Source: an uncultured Bacteriovorax sp. (GTDB lineage: Bacteria > Bdellovibrionota > Bacteriovoracia > Bacteriovoracales > Bacteriovoracaceae). Taken from it: a stretch of 25,458 bases of DNA. The position numbers were made by a program, and so were the translations under genes. The notes beneath the pieces are model-generated. The model made no database searches. It worked only from the letters and a program-made list of their open reading frames with translations, and was not told the DNA's origin. Of this stretch, positions 16,176 through 24,536 are shown piece by piece (position 1 is the stretch's first letter; each line of letters begins with the position of its first letter). The stretch covers positions 1 to 25,458 of the forward strand of contig CAMLKK010000035.1 in NCBI GenBank assembly GCA_946480715.1. Reading direction: 5' to 3'.

Positions 16176-17682
16176 GCTGTTCGTCTGACCTTATTAAATT
16201 ATTTAAACGATAAACATCATCTTTTAACTGAGGATCTTCAGGGAATTTACTGCGTCCTTCCTCTAGAGTTTTTTTGGCATTTTTGAGGTCAGAATTTAAA
16301 TAGTACTGCTCAAATAACAAAGAGTATGTAACCGGGTGTTTTTTAGTCTCAATGATCTTTTCATAAAGAACGAGTGGATTGTTAAAAAATAAACCGTGAG
16401 TAATTGTTTTCATACTAAGAAAAAATATTACAAAAAAAGAAAAAACTCTCATTTTCTCTGATTTTTTCTCCAGGGCAGCGACCATTAATAGGCTCGGGAA
16501 AAGAAGGAAGGCGTACATGTATCTATCTGAAACGTTAGACCAGTAAAAAAAAGAAATATCAGTGACGCCTAGGTAAGGCACAAGAAACGCACAAGAGATA
16601 CCAGTCAATAACAACAATCGGTGATCAATTTTTTTATATGCAAAAAATGGAAAAATAAAAAAGATAAATAATGCTATAGCAGTTAAGAAATAATTATAAG
16701 CAATACTGGGATAGATAAAATTTAAATCAATTGGAAAAGCAATTTTTTCAAAATAATGCCAACCTGCCTGATTAAAAATTTCTCTAAAACTATACCTGAA
16801 TGCTGTTCTGACTTTTGGCTTGTTGTAGGTGTAATCAAAAAATAATTTTTGATCATCTTCTTTTAAAGTGATCGGACGATCATCAAAAAAACGCGGAAGT
16901 CTTCGATCAATGAAATTATATGCTTGAATAACAGGACTTTTTTGATCGATGGGTTGATTAGTGAGTATCTTAGAACCAGTAATATTCCATACACCGATGT
17001 AAAAACTCAGTCCGAAAAATGGGATGAGCAACAGGTATTTATAAAACCTAACTTTTGACATGAAGAAAAGAAAAACAAGCAATATTGGAAAAAGGATGGA
17101 AGTACTTTTGGTCCAAAGAGACATAAGAAAGAAAAATAACGAAGTAAATATAAATAAGTAACGTTCTTCTTTTACAAATCTTAAAGAAAAAATCAAAGCT
17201 AATAAAAAAAATGTGAATGAAAGTATAGTTAAAAATTGAAACATCCAACTTACAGTTTCGACTTGTAAAGGATGTAGAAGAAAAATTAAAGATGCTACTA
17301 AGGAAAACCGGAAATTTAGTTTTTTTATTAATTTAAAGATAAGAAAACCATTAATCGCATGAAAAATAATATTCAATGATTTATAAAATATAAAGCTTTG
17401 ATCGGGTGAGTACTTATTTAAAACCCAAAAAACTGAATAACCCAAAGGCCAACTTTTAAAGAATGGTGAACGTGTATTCCAAAACTGAATGGGATTTTCG
17501 ACTTTCAAAAAAGTAGGGTTTAAGAAAAGAAATCGTTCATCATCCCAAAAAAAGTTTAAATTTAAAAATGAAGGTGAAAAGATGATGAAGGCGAGAAGTA
17601 GAAATATTAAAAAAACTTGCCACGATTTGTATTCGCGATCAAATAACAGATTCTCAATGTCGCTCCAGAGCTTTTTCATCAT
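16159..17682 (-). CDS. GT-C type integral membrane glycosyltransferase (PMT/TMTC-like) with TPR tail
   Basis: 507 residues with about ten membrane helices. The first outer loop carries the acidic pair D47-D48 (FFWDDERF), the catalytic signature of lipid-phosphate-sugar dependent GT-C enzymes. HPLQVETVSW and a C-terminal TPR-like pair (YYLNSDLKNAKKTLEEGRSKFPEDPQ) recall the TMTC/PMT protein O-glycosyltransferase group. The active site should face the periplasm. The gene is markedly AT-rich (two sampled 60-base lines hold 19 and 15 G+C), unlike smc. Its start overlaps the P450 stop as ATGA. Acceptor unknown: a P450/acyltransferase product or the convergent pilins are possibilities. Confidence 0.72.
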   Translation of the reverse strand: MMKKLWSDIENLLFDREYKSWQVFLIFLLLAFIIFSPSFLNLNFFWDDERFLFLNPTFLKVENPIQFWNTRSPFFKSWPLGYSVFWVLNKYSPDQSFIFYKSLNIIFHAINGFLIFKLIKKLNFRFSLVASLIFLLHPLQVETVSWMFQFLTILSFTFFLLALIFSLRFVKEERYLFIFTSLFFFLMSLWTKSTSILFPILLVFLFFMSKVRFYKYLLLIPFFGLSFYIGVWNITGSKILTNQPIDQKSPVIQAYNFIDRRLPRFFDDRPITLKEDDQKLFFDYTYNKPKVRTAFRYSFREIFNQAGWHYFEKIAFPIDLNFIYPSIAYNYFLTAIALFIFFIFPFFAYKKIDHRLLLLTGISCAFLVPYLGVTDISFFYWSNVSDRYMYAFLLFPSLLMVAALEKKSEKMRVFSFFVIFFLSMKTITHGLFFNNPLVLYEKIIETKKHPVTYSLLFEQYYLNSDLKNAKKTLEEGRSKFPEDPQLKDDVYRLNNLIRSDEQLNRPQ

Positions 17683-19010
17683 GACCTAGGAATGATTTTT
17701 AAATTAATGGGACGTGATGGTTTAAGTGTAACATAACCTTTAGGTAAAATGGTTTCGTTGCTCTCTGAAACTTTGTAGTTTTTGAAAAAGTTAATGCAAA
17801 AAACCGCCATCTCCAACATCGCAAATCTTCCACCGATGCAATTGCGTTTTCCGATGCTGAATGGAAGGTAAGCGTTCTTTGGGATTTCGCCATTAAAACG
17901 ATCAGGATCAAATTTAAGTGGTTCTTTCCACCACCTTGGATCTCGATGACTAATATAAGGACATACGGCCAGGACTCGTCCTTTGCGAACTTTAAAATCA
18001 CCTACGGTAGAGTCTTGAGCAATGTCTCTAGCGATCACCCAGCCAGCTGGATAAAGTCGCATCGTTTCGTTAAGTACATTTGTGAGATAGGGGTAATTGT
18101 TAAGGCTTAAAGACGAATCAAATTCAAAATGATTTTGTACACATTCAGCAATGATCTTGTCCTGAATTTCACTATGGCGGGAGAGTTCGTAAAATAACCA
18201 GCTCATTGTCATGGCAGTGGTTTCATGGCCCGCAAACAAAAAAGTTAAGATTTGATCAAACATGTCCTTCTTGGATAACGCTTGATCCCCTTCTGAAGAG
18301 CTGGCCAGAATCAGAAGGTCAAGCATGTCTCTTGCTTCCTGATTAGATTTAGCTCTTTTATTGATTACTGCATAAACAGTATCCTTTAAGTATTGCAGAT
18401 CGTTTTTTAATTCTCTATTTTCCTTTGTAGGAATGACCAACGGTAAAGCGAGTGGATTGCTCATTCTTTTTGAGACTAATCGAATGCAATTCACCGATAT
18501 TTTATTGAACAATTCTTTGTCTTCATCACTAAGCGCGGAACCAAAAAAAGACTTTACGGCTACGTCGATTGTGAAATCAAACATCGCTTTAGTCCAATTC
18601 ATTTCTATACCTGTGCGATATTTATCAATCTTTGATTGAGACACATCTTTAATGTGCATCAACGACAAATTCATTCCTTCTTTTCCAAAAAGTGGATTGA
18701 GTAATTTACGTTGAAATGACCAGTCGGGTTCTTGAGACGTTAATAAACCATTGCCAAGAATGAGTCGTAGCTCTTTGTATTGCTGACCTTTGATGAAATC
18801 ATTGCCTTTATCTACGAGAATTTCGCGATTGTGCTCGGGATGAAGAAATAAATAATAAGTTTTAGTAAGAATTTTAATTCGAACAGCATCTCCATATTGT
18901 TCATGCAACCTTTCATAGAAATGAATTCCTTCTTTTTTAAGAGAAAAAAGATGACCAAAGAGATAATGGCCTTTGCCTAGAGGAGGCTCTTGCTTGGTTG
19001 AGATGCTCAT
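17679..19010 (-). CDS. Cytochrome P450
   Basis: 443 residues, a complete soluble P450. The C-helix W97-x3-R101 (WSFQR), the I-helix oxygen-binding motif AGHETT (260-265), ExxR (E315-R318), FDPDRF (367-372) and the heme-binding loop FSIGKRNCIGG with Cys391 are all present. It resembles fatty-acid or terpenoid hydroxylases of the CYP4/CYP102-like bacterial groups more than camphor-type enzymes, but the substrate cannot be assigned. No ferredoxin or reductase gene is in the window, so it must use redox partners encoded elsewhere. ATG 19010 has no Shine-Dalgarno site and sits only 8 bases after a strong -10 box. The 3' end overlaps the GT-C gene by ATGA. Confidence 0.95.
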   Translation of the reverse strand: MSISTKQEPPLGKGHYLFGHLFSLKKEGIHFYERLHEQYGDAVRIKILTKTYYLFLHPEHNREILVDKGNDFIKGQQYKELRLILGNGLLTSQEPDWSFQRKLLNPLFGKEGMNLSLMHIKDVSQSKIDKYRTGIEMNWTKAMFDFTIDVAVKSFFGSALSDEDKELFNKISVNCIRLVSKRMSNPLALPLVIPTKENRELKNDLQYLKDTVYAVINKRAKSNQEARDMLDLLILASSSEGDQALSKKDMFDQILTFLFAGHETTAMTMSWLFYELSRHSEIQDKIIAECVQNHFEFDSSLSLNNYPYLTNVLNETMRLYPAGWVIARDIAQDSTVGDFKVRKGRVLAVCPYISHRDPRWWKEPLKFDPDRFNGEIPKNAYLPFSIGKRNCIGGRFAMLEMAVFCINFFKNYKVSESNETILPKGYVTLKPSRPINLKIIPRS

Positions 19011-19026
19011 AAACTAATGTTATAGT
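18998..19026 (+). promoter_or_regulatory. Strong promoter giving a leaderless start for the first acyltransferase gene
   Basis: TTGAGA (18998-19003), a 17-base spacer and TATAGT (19021-19026), both 5 of 6 matches, with an extended TG at 19018-19019. ATG 19032 begins 5 bases after the -10 box, at about the expected transcription start. There is no Shine-Dalgarno site. Confidence 0.72.
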
Positions 19027-19046
19027 GTAGCATGCTTAATCGTCAA
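19019..19046 (-). promoter_or_regulatory. Strong divergent promoter of the P450 gene
   Basis: On the reverse strand: TTGACG (19046-19041), a 16-base spacer and TATAAC (19024-19019), both 5 of 6 matches. Its -10 box overlaps the -10 box of the forward promoter. The expected transcript would have about 2-3 bases before ATG 19010. Its -35 box lies inside codons 4-5 of the divergent gene. Confidence 0.7.
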
Positions 19047-20288
19047 ACACCTGTCAGTTTATGTTTTCAAGATAAATACTTACTTGCGTTTGATCGTTCA
19101 GATCTTCCTTTCAATAGTTATTTGATTATTGAATTTGATGGAGTCATAGATGAAGTCGTAGTTGAAGAGAAATTGTTCAGCTCTTTGAGAAAATTTTATC
19201 AATTAGATGAAATTTCCAGAATCGTTCCAGATATGGACAACGGCAAATTTTACTTACAGCCCTTCGATGAAGAAAAAGTAAAACGTTGTTTTAGACGAAT
19301 GAATAACAATGATCATGTATGGACAGAAGCTTTTAATTTCGAGGAAAGCTATGGCGTTTTGTTAACACTTCTTCCGCAACAAATAGTTTTTAGTTTTCAT
19401 CACGCACTATACGATGGGCATGCACAATTTAATTGGCTTAAAGATTTTCTAGATATTTACAGTGGTAAAGATTTCTCACCACGAACAAGAAAAGATATAT
19501 TTAAATTCCGAAAATATTTTATTGATACGAAGGCTGCTTGGTTGTTTGAATTTTTTAAGAATGGACTACTACCGGCTAAAAAGAAAAAGAAAGTAAAGAT
19601 TGCAAGATTGTTTGATAAGGAGCCGACTTCAAGATTAGTAAAAATCAAAACTCTTGAATTTGATCGCTCAATTTTGGATAAGAAAAGTCGTAAAGCTTCA
19701 CTTTCTTTTAGTGCTTTTGTTGCTTTGGTTGGAGCAAAAGCAATGGATAAAATTTTGAGAGAAAGGAACGAATCTGAAAAACCCATCGTCCTCTTCATTA
19801 CAAAGAGCATGCGTTTTGAACTGAAGGCGATGCGAGCATTGCAAAACTTAGTGGGATTCATTTGGATTAAAATAGACCGTGAAAAATTGCACTCCAAAGA
19901 TTACGAAAAGTTTTTTCGTGATACATATAAATTTAGAAGTTCAGAAAGCGAAATCAAAAAGACACTTCTTGCAGCAGGATTATTAGTTAAAATATGCTCT
20001 TTTTCACGACTAAAACGAATGCTCGAGTCCAAAGAAAAGAAAGTGCATGATTGCACATTAATTGTAAGCAGCGGTAGAACACCCGCCGAAATTGTTTTTC
20101 CGGATGATTGGAATGTTAAATCTCTTCTAGCTAGAGGGACCATGCATCGATCACCTGGAATAGGTCTCATGGTCACCAGCTACAAATCAAAAGATTTTCT
20201 CACTGTTGAGTATCTGGAAGATGCGTTTTCAGAAGAGACAATTGAAACGTTCTGCTCACACATCCATTCGCTTATTAATCAACAGTAA
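19032..20288 (+). CDS. Condensation-domain/WS-DGAT superfamily acyltransferase
   Basis: 418 residues. The active-site motif HHxxxDG is H123-H124-ALY-D128-G129, followed by the second lobe expected of a chloramphenicol-acetyltransferase-type fold. It is stand-alone: no carrier, adenylation or thioesterase domain. The C-terminal region has FPDDWN, then ARGTM, then SPGIG, then EYL, which are shared with the protein at 21131-22435. Enzymes of this superfamily join acyl-CoA or acyl-carrier substrates to an alcohol or amine (wax esters, triacylglycerols, mycolipids, peptides). Predicted soluble or membrane-associated. The start lies at a predicted leaderless promoter. The 3' end overlaps the convergent LPLAT gene by 10 bases. 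Confidence 0.82.
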   Translation: MLNRQTPVSLCFQDKYLLAFDRSDLPFNSYLIIEFDGVIDEVVVEEKLFSSLRKFYQLDEISRIVPDMDNGKFYLQPFDEEKVKRCFRRMNNNDHVWTEAFNFEESYGVLLTLLPQQIVFSFHHALYDGHAQFNWLKDFLDIYSGKDFSPRTRKDIFKFRKYFIDTKAAWLFEFFKNGLLPAKKKKKVKIARLFDKEPTSRLVKIKTLEFDRSILDKKSRKASLSFSAFVALVGAKAMDKILRERNESEKPIVLFITKSMRFELKAMRALQNLVGFIWIKIDREKLHSKDYEKFFRDTYKFRSSESEIKKTLLAAGLLVKICSFSRLKRMLESKEKKVHDCTLIVSSGRTPAEIVFPDDWNVKSLLARGTMHRSPGIGLMVTSYKSKDFLTVEYLEDAFSEETIETFCSHIHSLINQQ

Positions 20289-21091
20289 ATATTACTCATT
20301 ATCAACTGTACTTTATCTTCAAGTTCCTCTTGAGTGCGTTCTTGCTTGTAAATTATGGGAGCATGAAAACGCAAAACGACTTTGATAGGAATAATTGGGG
20401 TGATTGGAGTTAGATTGAACGTTATATAACTTAGTAATAAGGAAATGTAGTTATGTAAGCCGAACTCATTTAAAAGGATAAAAATAAGTAGAGCACTTAG
20501 AATTTGTCCCAATGAAATTGACGCTTTTTTTAGACCAAGCATCCAAGGAAGAACCAATATTTTTGAAACCCAGCTTCCACTTAAAAAAATAGGATTAATA
20601 AAATGTGTGTTTTTAAATGTTATAGGAATGACCGCTACTTTATTTTCTTGAGCGATCTTTGCCCAGCCGTGAACATTTCGAAAATCATTCTCTCGATAGT
20701 TCCAAATTGATCGCAACGCCTGCGAGTTTCCGCCAGGAAAAATCATCAAAGAAAAGTTGTGGTCAAAAACTTCTTTGGCCACTGGATAGGTAGCGGGTAC
20801 TGCCCCAACAACTTCAAAATATTGTTTTATGAATGGTACTTTGAAAATCGAAGGATGTGTGAAACCGAAGACAGGTTCCCGTTTTTCTTCCTTTAAAACC
20901 ATTAGTGCTGAAAAGCTTTCAATGAGTGCGCCTGAATTATGATTGGCCACAAAAAGCACGTTTGATGGAGCCTGAGTTAAATGCTCAACTCCTTTAACTT
21001 CTATTCTAAAAATGGACTTTATAACTGGCCACGTAGTGCGGAATAAAAAATTAATAATAGCTGGGCGACGTTTGTTCCAAACTTCTTTCAT
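20279..21091 (-). CDS. MGAT/DAGAT-like lysophospholipid acyltransferase family protein
   Basis: 270 residues from ATG 21091 (a GTG at 21094 would add one). The acyltransferase core shows VANHNSG (H51 here), FPGGNSQALRS (about 118-128) and later VAVIPITF. The histidine motif reads HNSGALIE rather than HxxxxD, which resembles the LPLAT branch of mono- and diacylglycerol acyltransferases (HxSGxxxxD) with Glu for Asp. A hydrophobic region between about 195 and 240 could form one or two membrane segments. It should acylate a glycerolipid or other alcohol with acyl-CoA/ACP at the inner membrane. It lies between two condensation-type acyltransferase genes. TATAAT ends 6 bases before ATG 21091. Confidence 0.8.
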   Translation of the reverse strand: MKEVWNKRRPAIINFLFRTTWPVIKSIFRIEVKGVEHLTQAPSNVLFVANHNSGALIESFSALMVLKEEKREPVFGFTHPSIFKVPFIKQYFEVVGAVPATYPVAKEVFDHNFSLMIFPGGNSQALRSIWNYRENDFRNVHGWAKIAQENKVAVIPITFKNTHFINPIFLSGSWVSKILVLPWMLGLKKASISLGQILSALLIFILLNEFGLHNYISLLLSYITFNLTPITPIIPIKVVLRFHAPIIYKQERTQEELEDKVQLIMSNIYC

Positions 21092-21097
21092 CACTCT

Positions 21098-21103
21098 ATT
21101 ATA
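21098..21103 (-). promoter_or_regulatory. Perfect -10 box TATAAT for the LPLAT gene
   Basis: On the reverse strand TATAAT (21103-21098) is followed by 6 bases and ATG 21091, so transcription should start at the A of the ATG. No convincing -35 box is present; the expected place overlaps the divergent -10 box. Confidence 0.6.
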
Positions 21104-21115
21104 AATGACTTTTCA

Positions 21116-21124
21116 TGATAAAAT
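21116..21124 (+). promoter_or_regulatory. Extended -10 box for the second acyltransferase gene
   Basis: TGATAAAAT (21116-21124) fits the extended -10 pattern TGnTAnAAT. Six bases separate it from ATG 21131, placing transcription start at the start codon. No ribosome site is present, and the -35 position is occupied by the divergent -10 box. Confidence 0.6.
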
Positions 21125-21130
21125 TAAATT

Positions 21131-22435
21131 ATGGAAAAAAAGATTCCTCTAAATTCTCTGGAGAAATTCATGCTTGCGCATGAATCAGAGTACATTAGCT
21201 ATAACTCTCAAATCTGCATTGAATTCATTGGAGTAGTCCGAATTGATGAGTTTAAGCGAGCTTTAGATTTTTCAATCAGGTCCATTCCATTATTGAGAAG
21301 CAGGGTCAAAATTGGACCCATAAGCTTTAAACGAACGTACCTAGTAGATTTCACCTGGAAAGTTGAAGACGTTTTAGCAGTTGATGAAGGTGTCATAGAT
21401 CAAGAAGCTCTCGATAAATTCTGCAATAGAAAATTTGATCTTAAAAATGGTCCACCTTTTAAATTCCTGCTAACTAAAACTAACTCTAATAAAAACATGC
21501 TTGTCTTTAATGTTCACCATTCGCTCTGTGATGCCGCCGGACAGTTTCACTTGTTGGAAGAAATTTTCAGAACGATGGAAAATATTCCAATAAGGGCTGG
21601 TGCCCTCTCAGATAATGTTTTTCGCTATAGAAATCTTTGGAAGATCATGGGCAAGAAGTGGTTTTGGAACCAATTAGTGGAAAACTTCAAACCCCTTTCA
21701 AAGCAACGCCAATATCAAATGGCCACTTTAATTGATCATCCTGAACGAAAAGAGCGATTTGTAACTTCTCAAACTCTGTATTTAACTCCTGATCAACAGG
21801 CCGTAATTAGAGATATATGCAAGAAGCTTGAGATCAGCATTACCGAGTATCTTACCTGGTGCTGCTTTAGGGCCATTGATCAATCTCTGCGCAGACGAGG
21901 TGATAGTAAAACACCCATCATGGTTTACCTTCCAAAAACTTTAAGGCCGCTTTTAAAAATTAGATATTCACTCCAAAATATATTGAGCACCGTACTGATT
22001 GTTGGAAAAAGAGAAGAAGTTTGTTCAGAAAAGTTCTTGGGAAAAGTTAAGCATTCCATTATCTCTCACAAAATGGATAAAGCAGCTAAGTTCATTTTTG
22101 GTTCACTCATGTATTGCTCGCTCTTCAGACCCAAAAAACTTCAAGAATATTTTCGAAAACTAGATCAAGATTCAACATCGATTACATCTTCTCTACTTAT
22201 TAGTGCAGGCTTGGTCCCTAGATCTTTCACCTTTCCATCCGGGTGGAATGAAATCACCGTTTGGGCCCGCGGAACGATGTTAAAATCTCCAGGAATTGGA
22301 GTCATCTTCACAGGTGTTCAAGGTGCAGAATCCATCACGTTCGAATACCTAAAAGGTCTCACCGAAGCGTCTACGATAGAACTCTTTAAAAATGATCTGA
22401 TTACGGAGCTAATGGAAAAAAATAAATTTCAATGA
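21131..22435 (+). CDS. Second condensation-domain/WS-DGAT superfamily acyltransferase
   Basis: 434 residues, a paralogue of the protein at 19032-20288. The active-site motif is H129-H130-SLC-D134-A135: the usual Gly after Asp is Ala, followed by AG. The N-terminal region (PLNSLEKFMLAHES, then LLRSRV, FDLKNGPPFKF) is closer to the classical condensation/alcohol acyltransferase pattern than its paralogue. The C-terminal signature FPSGWN, ARGTM, KSPGIG, EYL matches the other copy almost position for position. No carrier domains. It likely transfers an acyl group; the acceptor is unknown. The start is at an extended -10 promoter without a leader, and the stop overlaps the convergent nagB-II gene by 7 bases. 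Confidence 0.83.
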   Translation: MEKKIPLNSLEKFMLAHESEYISYNSQICIEFIGVVRIDEFKRALDFSIRSIPLLRSRVKIGPISFKRTYLVDFTWKVEDVLAVDEGVIDQEALDKFCNRKFDLKNGPPFKFLLTKTNSNKNMLVFNVHHSLCDAAGQFHLLEEIFRTMENIPIRAGALSDNVFRYRNLWKIMGKKWFWNQLVENFKPLSKQRQYQMATLIDHPERKERFVTSQTLYLTPDQQAVIRDICKKLEISITEYLTWCCFRAIDQSLRRRGDSKTPIMVYLPKTLRPLLKIRYSLQNILSTVLIVGKREEVCSEKFLGKVKHSIISHKMDKAAKFIFGSLMYCSLFRPKKLQEYFRKLDQDSTSITSSLLISAGLVPRSFTFPSGWNEITVWARGTMLKSPGIGVIFTGVQGAESITFEYLKGLTEASTIELFKNDLITELMEKNKFQ

Positions 22436-23451
22436 GTCTTAGTCACTTTCGACAAGTGTTTAGGCTCATCTGGGTTAAAACCTAATTCTCGCGACAATCT
22501 CTCTACCATAATGTAAAAAGATTGCACTGATGTAAGGATGTCGAGCTCTTCTGTTTGCGTTGATGTAATTTCTAATTGTTTTTCTTTTACAAAAGAGGGA
22601 GCTGCTAAGATGACGTTAGCTCCACGCGATCTCATGTCCTGAGCAAGATCCAACATACTGTGAAGTGCTGGACCTCTGTTTGCAAAAACTAATAAAGGAT
22701 ATCCTTCTTCAATGAGAGCTTGTGGACCATGTTTGATTTCGGCAGCACTGAATGCTTCAGCTTGTATTGAGCACGTTTCTTTAAATTTAAGGGCAACTTC
22801 CAAAGCAAGCGACAAACCATATCCGCGGCCGACTACCATTATTCTTTTAGCTTTCACTAAACTAGGGATGGCCTCTGACCAATCATTTTTTTGAGCTTTT
22901 AACATATCCTCGGGAAGATTTTTAAGTGCTGATAATAGTTGCTCATTTTTTGACCATTGTCCGATGAGATGAGCACTGGCCGACAATGAAGCCATAAAAC
23001 TTTTTGTTGCCGCGACAGATTTTTCAGCTCCAGCATTTAAGGGAATTAAATGTTTTGCCTTCTGAGCCAGAGGAGAAGAGGTATCGTTTACAAAGGCAAC
23101 TGTTGGTGATTTTTGATCGTTAAAATATTCAATTGGTCCAATGACATCCGGACTTTGTCCAGACTGTGAAATGGCAATTCCCACAGCGCGAGAGACGTTA
23201 AGTTTTGCTTTATAGAGAGTGAGAATGGATAGTGAGAGAGTCGTTGGCAGCAAACCAAGTTTTTCCATGGCTAGATAGTTCATGAATTGAGCAGCATGAT
23301 CAGAACTGCCACGAGCAATACTCACAAGTGATATAGGATCAAACTCTCTCAGGAGTTGCGTAGCCTCTTCAATAATTTTTGAATTATGTGTAAGTTGATT
23401 TTCAATGATTGATGGAGCTTCGTGAGCTTCGTTGAACATTTTTGTTTTCAT
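22429..23451 (-). CDS. nagB-II: Glucosamine-6-phosphate deaminase, SIS type (NagB-II)
   Basis: 340 residues with two SIS domains (about 35-170 and 190-320), resembling the isomerase half of GlmS without the glutaminase domain. Motifs: N-terminal EAHEAPS, ARGSSDHA (47-53), SQSGQSPD (95-102), AEKSVAATK (142-150), and EIKHGP in the second domain. In operon with nagA, this type converts glucosamine-6-phosphate to fructose-6-phosphate and ammonia, replacing the unrelated classical NagB. The start ATG 23451 overlaps the nagA stop (ATGA). The alternative, a FrlB/AgaS-like deglycase or isomerase, is less likely in this context. Confidence 0.9.
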   Translation of the reverse strand: MKTKMFNEAHEAPSIIENQLTHNSKIIEEATQLLREFDPISLVSIARGSSDHAAQFMNYLAMEKLGLLPTTLSLSILTLYKAKLNVSRAVGIAISQSGQSPDVIGPIEYFNDQKSPTVAFVNDTSSPLAQKAKHLIPLNAGAEKSVAATKSFMASLSASAHLIGQWSKNEQLLSALKNLPEDMLKAQKNDWSEAIPSLVKAKRIMVVGRGYGLSLALEVALKFKETCSIQAEAFSAAEIKHGPQALIEEGYPLLVFANRGPALHSMLDLAQDMRSRGANVILAAPSFVKEKQLEITSTQTEELDILTSVQSFYIMVERLSRELGFNPDEPKHLSKVTKTH

Positions 23452-24536
23452 TTCTTTTGGCCTTCGAGATAAACATCAATCAAATTGTAATTGCGATCCA
23501 GTAAAACAAAATCAGCAAAGTAGTCTTTTTCAATCAATCCGCGATCTTTAAGTTCCAACAGTTGAGCCGGTATTTTTGAAAGTCGATGCGAGCATTCATC
23601 TGGAGACAATCCCAAGTGAATCATGTTGCGAAAAGCTTTATCCATCGTGAGGGCGCTTCCCGCAAGAGTGCCATCCTTAAGACGAACGCCACCAAGACAT
23701 TTATGAACCGTGTGGCTTCCCAATTTGTAATCACCATCAGGCATTCCTGTAGCCGAAGTAGCATCTGTTACGAAATATAAATTTGGAATACATCGCAAAG
23801 CTGTTTTTATAGCTCCTGGATGAACATGTTCCAAATCGGGTATGAGCTCAGCATATTGAGCATGCGCAAGGGCAGCTCCTGCAATACCTGGTGATCGGTG
23901 ATGAAATGAGCTCATGGCATTGAAGAGGTGTGTGAAACTTTTCGCTCCCTGTTCAAGAGCGGCGACCCCTTGTTCATAAGTTCCGTTGGTGTGGCCAATT
24001 TGCACAACTATGTTCATTTTCACAAGATCAGAGATGATTTCATGATGATTAAATACTTCAGGTGCAAGAGTAATAACTTTAATTGGAAATATATCGTTGA
24101 GCTCGTTGATCTCTTTCAACTTAGCTTCTCTTGCAAAGTTCGGTTGTGCACCTAACTTCTGATCACTGATGAAAGGTCCTTCTAGATGAACGCCCAACAG
24201 CTTTGCGCTTTTTGAATTCGGTTTAAGCGAATATTCTTTAAGGGCCTTGAATGTTCTCATTAAATCTTCGTGAGGAGCCGTCATTGTCGTTGCTAACATT
24301 GACGTCGTTCCAAATTGTGAATGAAGCGAAAAAATATTCTTAATTCCCTCGTCGCCTTCCATGAAATCATGTCCGGCTCCACCGTGGACATGGAGGTCAA
24401 TAAATCCTGGAACGAGTAATGGAAGCGAATGAACCTCGTCACCCAGAATAGTAATATTTTGAATTTTCTCGTTGAAACTGATTTCAGCAGCTTTAATTTG
24501 AGATTGATAAACAATGTTGGCCTTTATTTTATTCAT
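23448..24536 (-). CDS. nagA: N-acetylglucosamine-6-phosphate deacetylase
   Basis: 362 residues, an amidohydrolase-fold enzyme. Metal and substrate residues are visible: HVHGG (H49, H51), HLEGPF (E119), IGHTNG (H182), FTHLFNAM (H203) and the catalytic TDAT (D258). It removes acetate from GlcNAc-6-phosphate, yielding GlcN-6-phosphate for the downstream deaminase. ATGA overlaps join it to the kinase gene upstream and nagB-II downstream, so the three proteins are probably made in similar amounts. In a predator such an operon would use amino sugars from prey or chitin; that ecological reading is inference. Confidence 0.95.
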   Translation of the reverse strand: MNKIKANIVYQSQIKAAEISFNEKIQNITILGDEVHSLPLLVPGFIDLHVHGGAGHDFMEGDEGIKNIFSLHSQFGTTSMLATTMTAPHEDLMRTFKALKEYSLKPNSKSAKLLGVHLEGPFISDQKLGAQPNFAREAKLKEINELNDIFPIKVITLAPEVFNHHEIISDLVKMNIVVQIGHTNGTYEQGVAALEQGAKSFTHLFNAMSSFHHRSPGIAGAALAHAQYAELIPDLEHVHPGAIKTALRCIPNLYFVTDATSATGMPDGDYKLGSHTVHKCLGGVRLKDGTLAGSALTMDKAFRNMIHLGLSPDECSHRLSKIPAQLLELKDRGLIEKDYFADFVLLDRNYNLIDVYLEGQKK

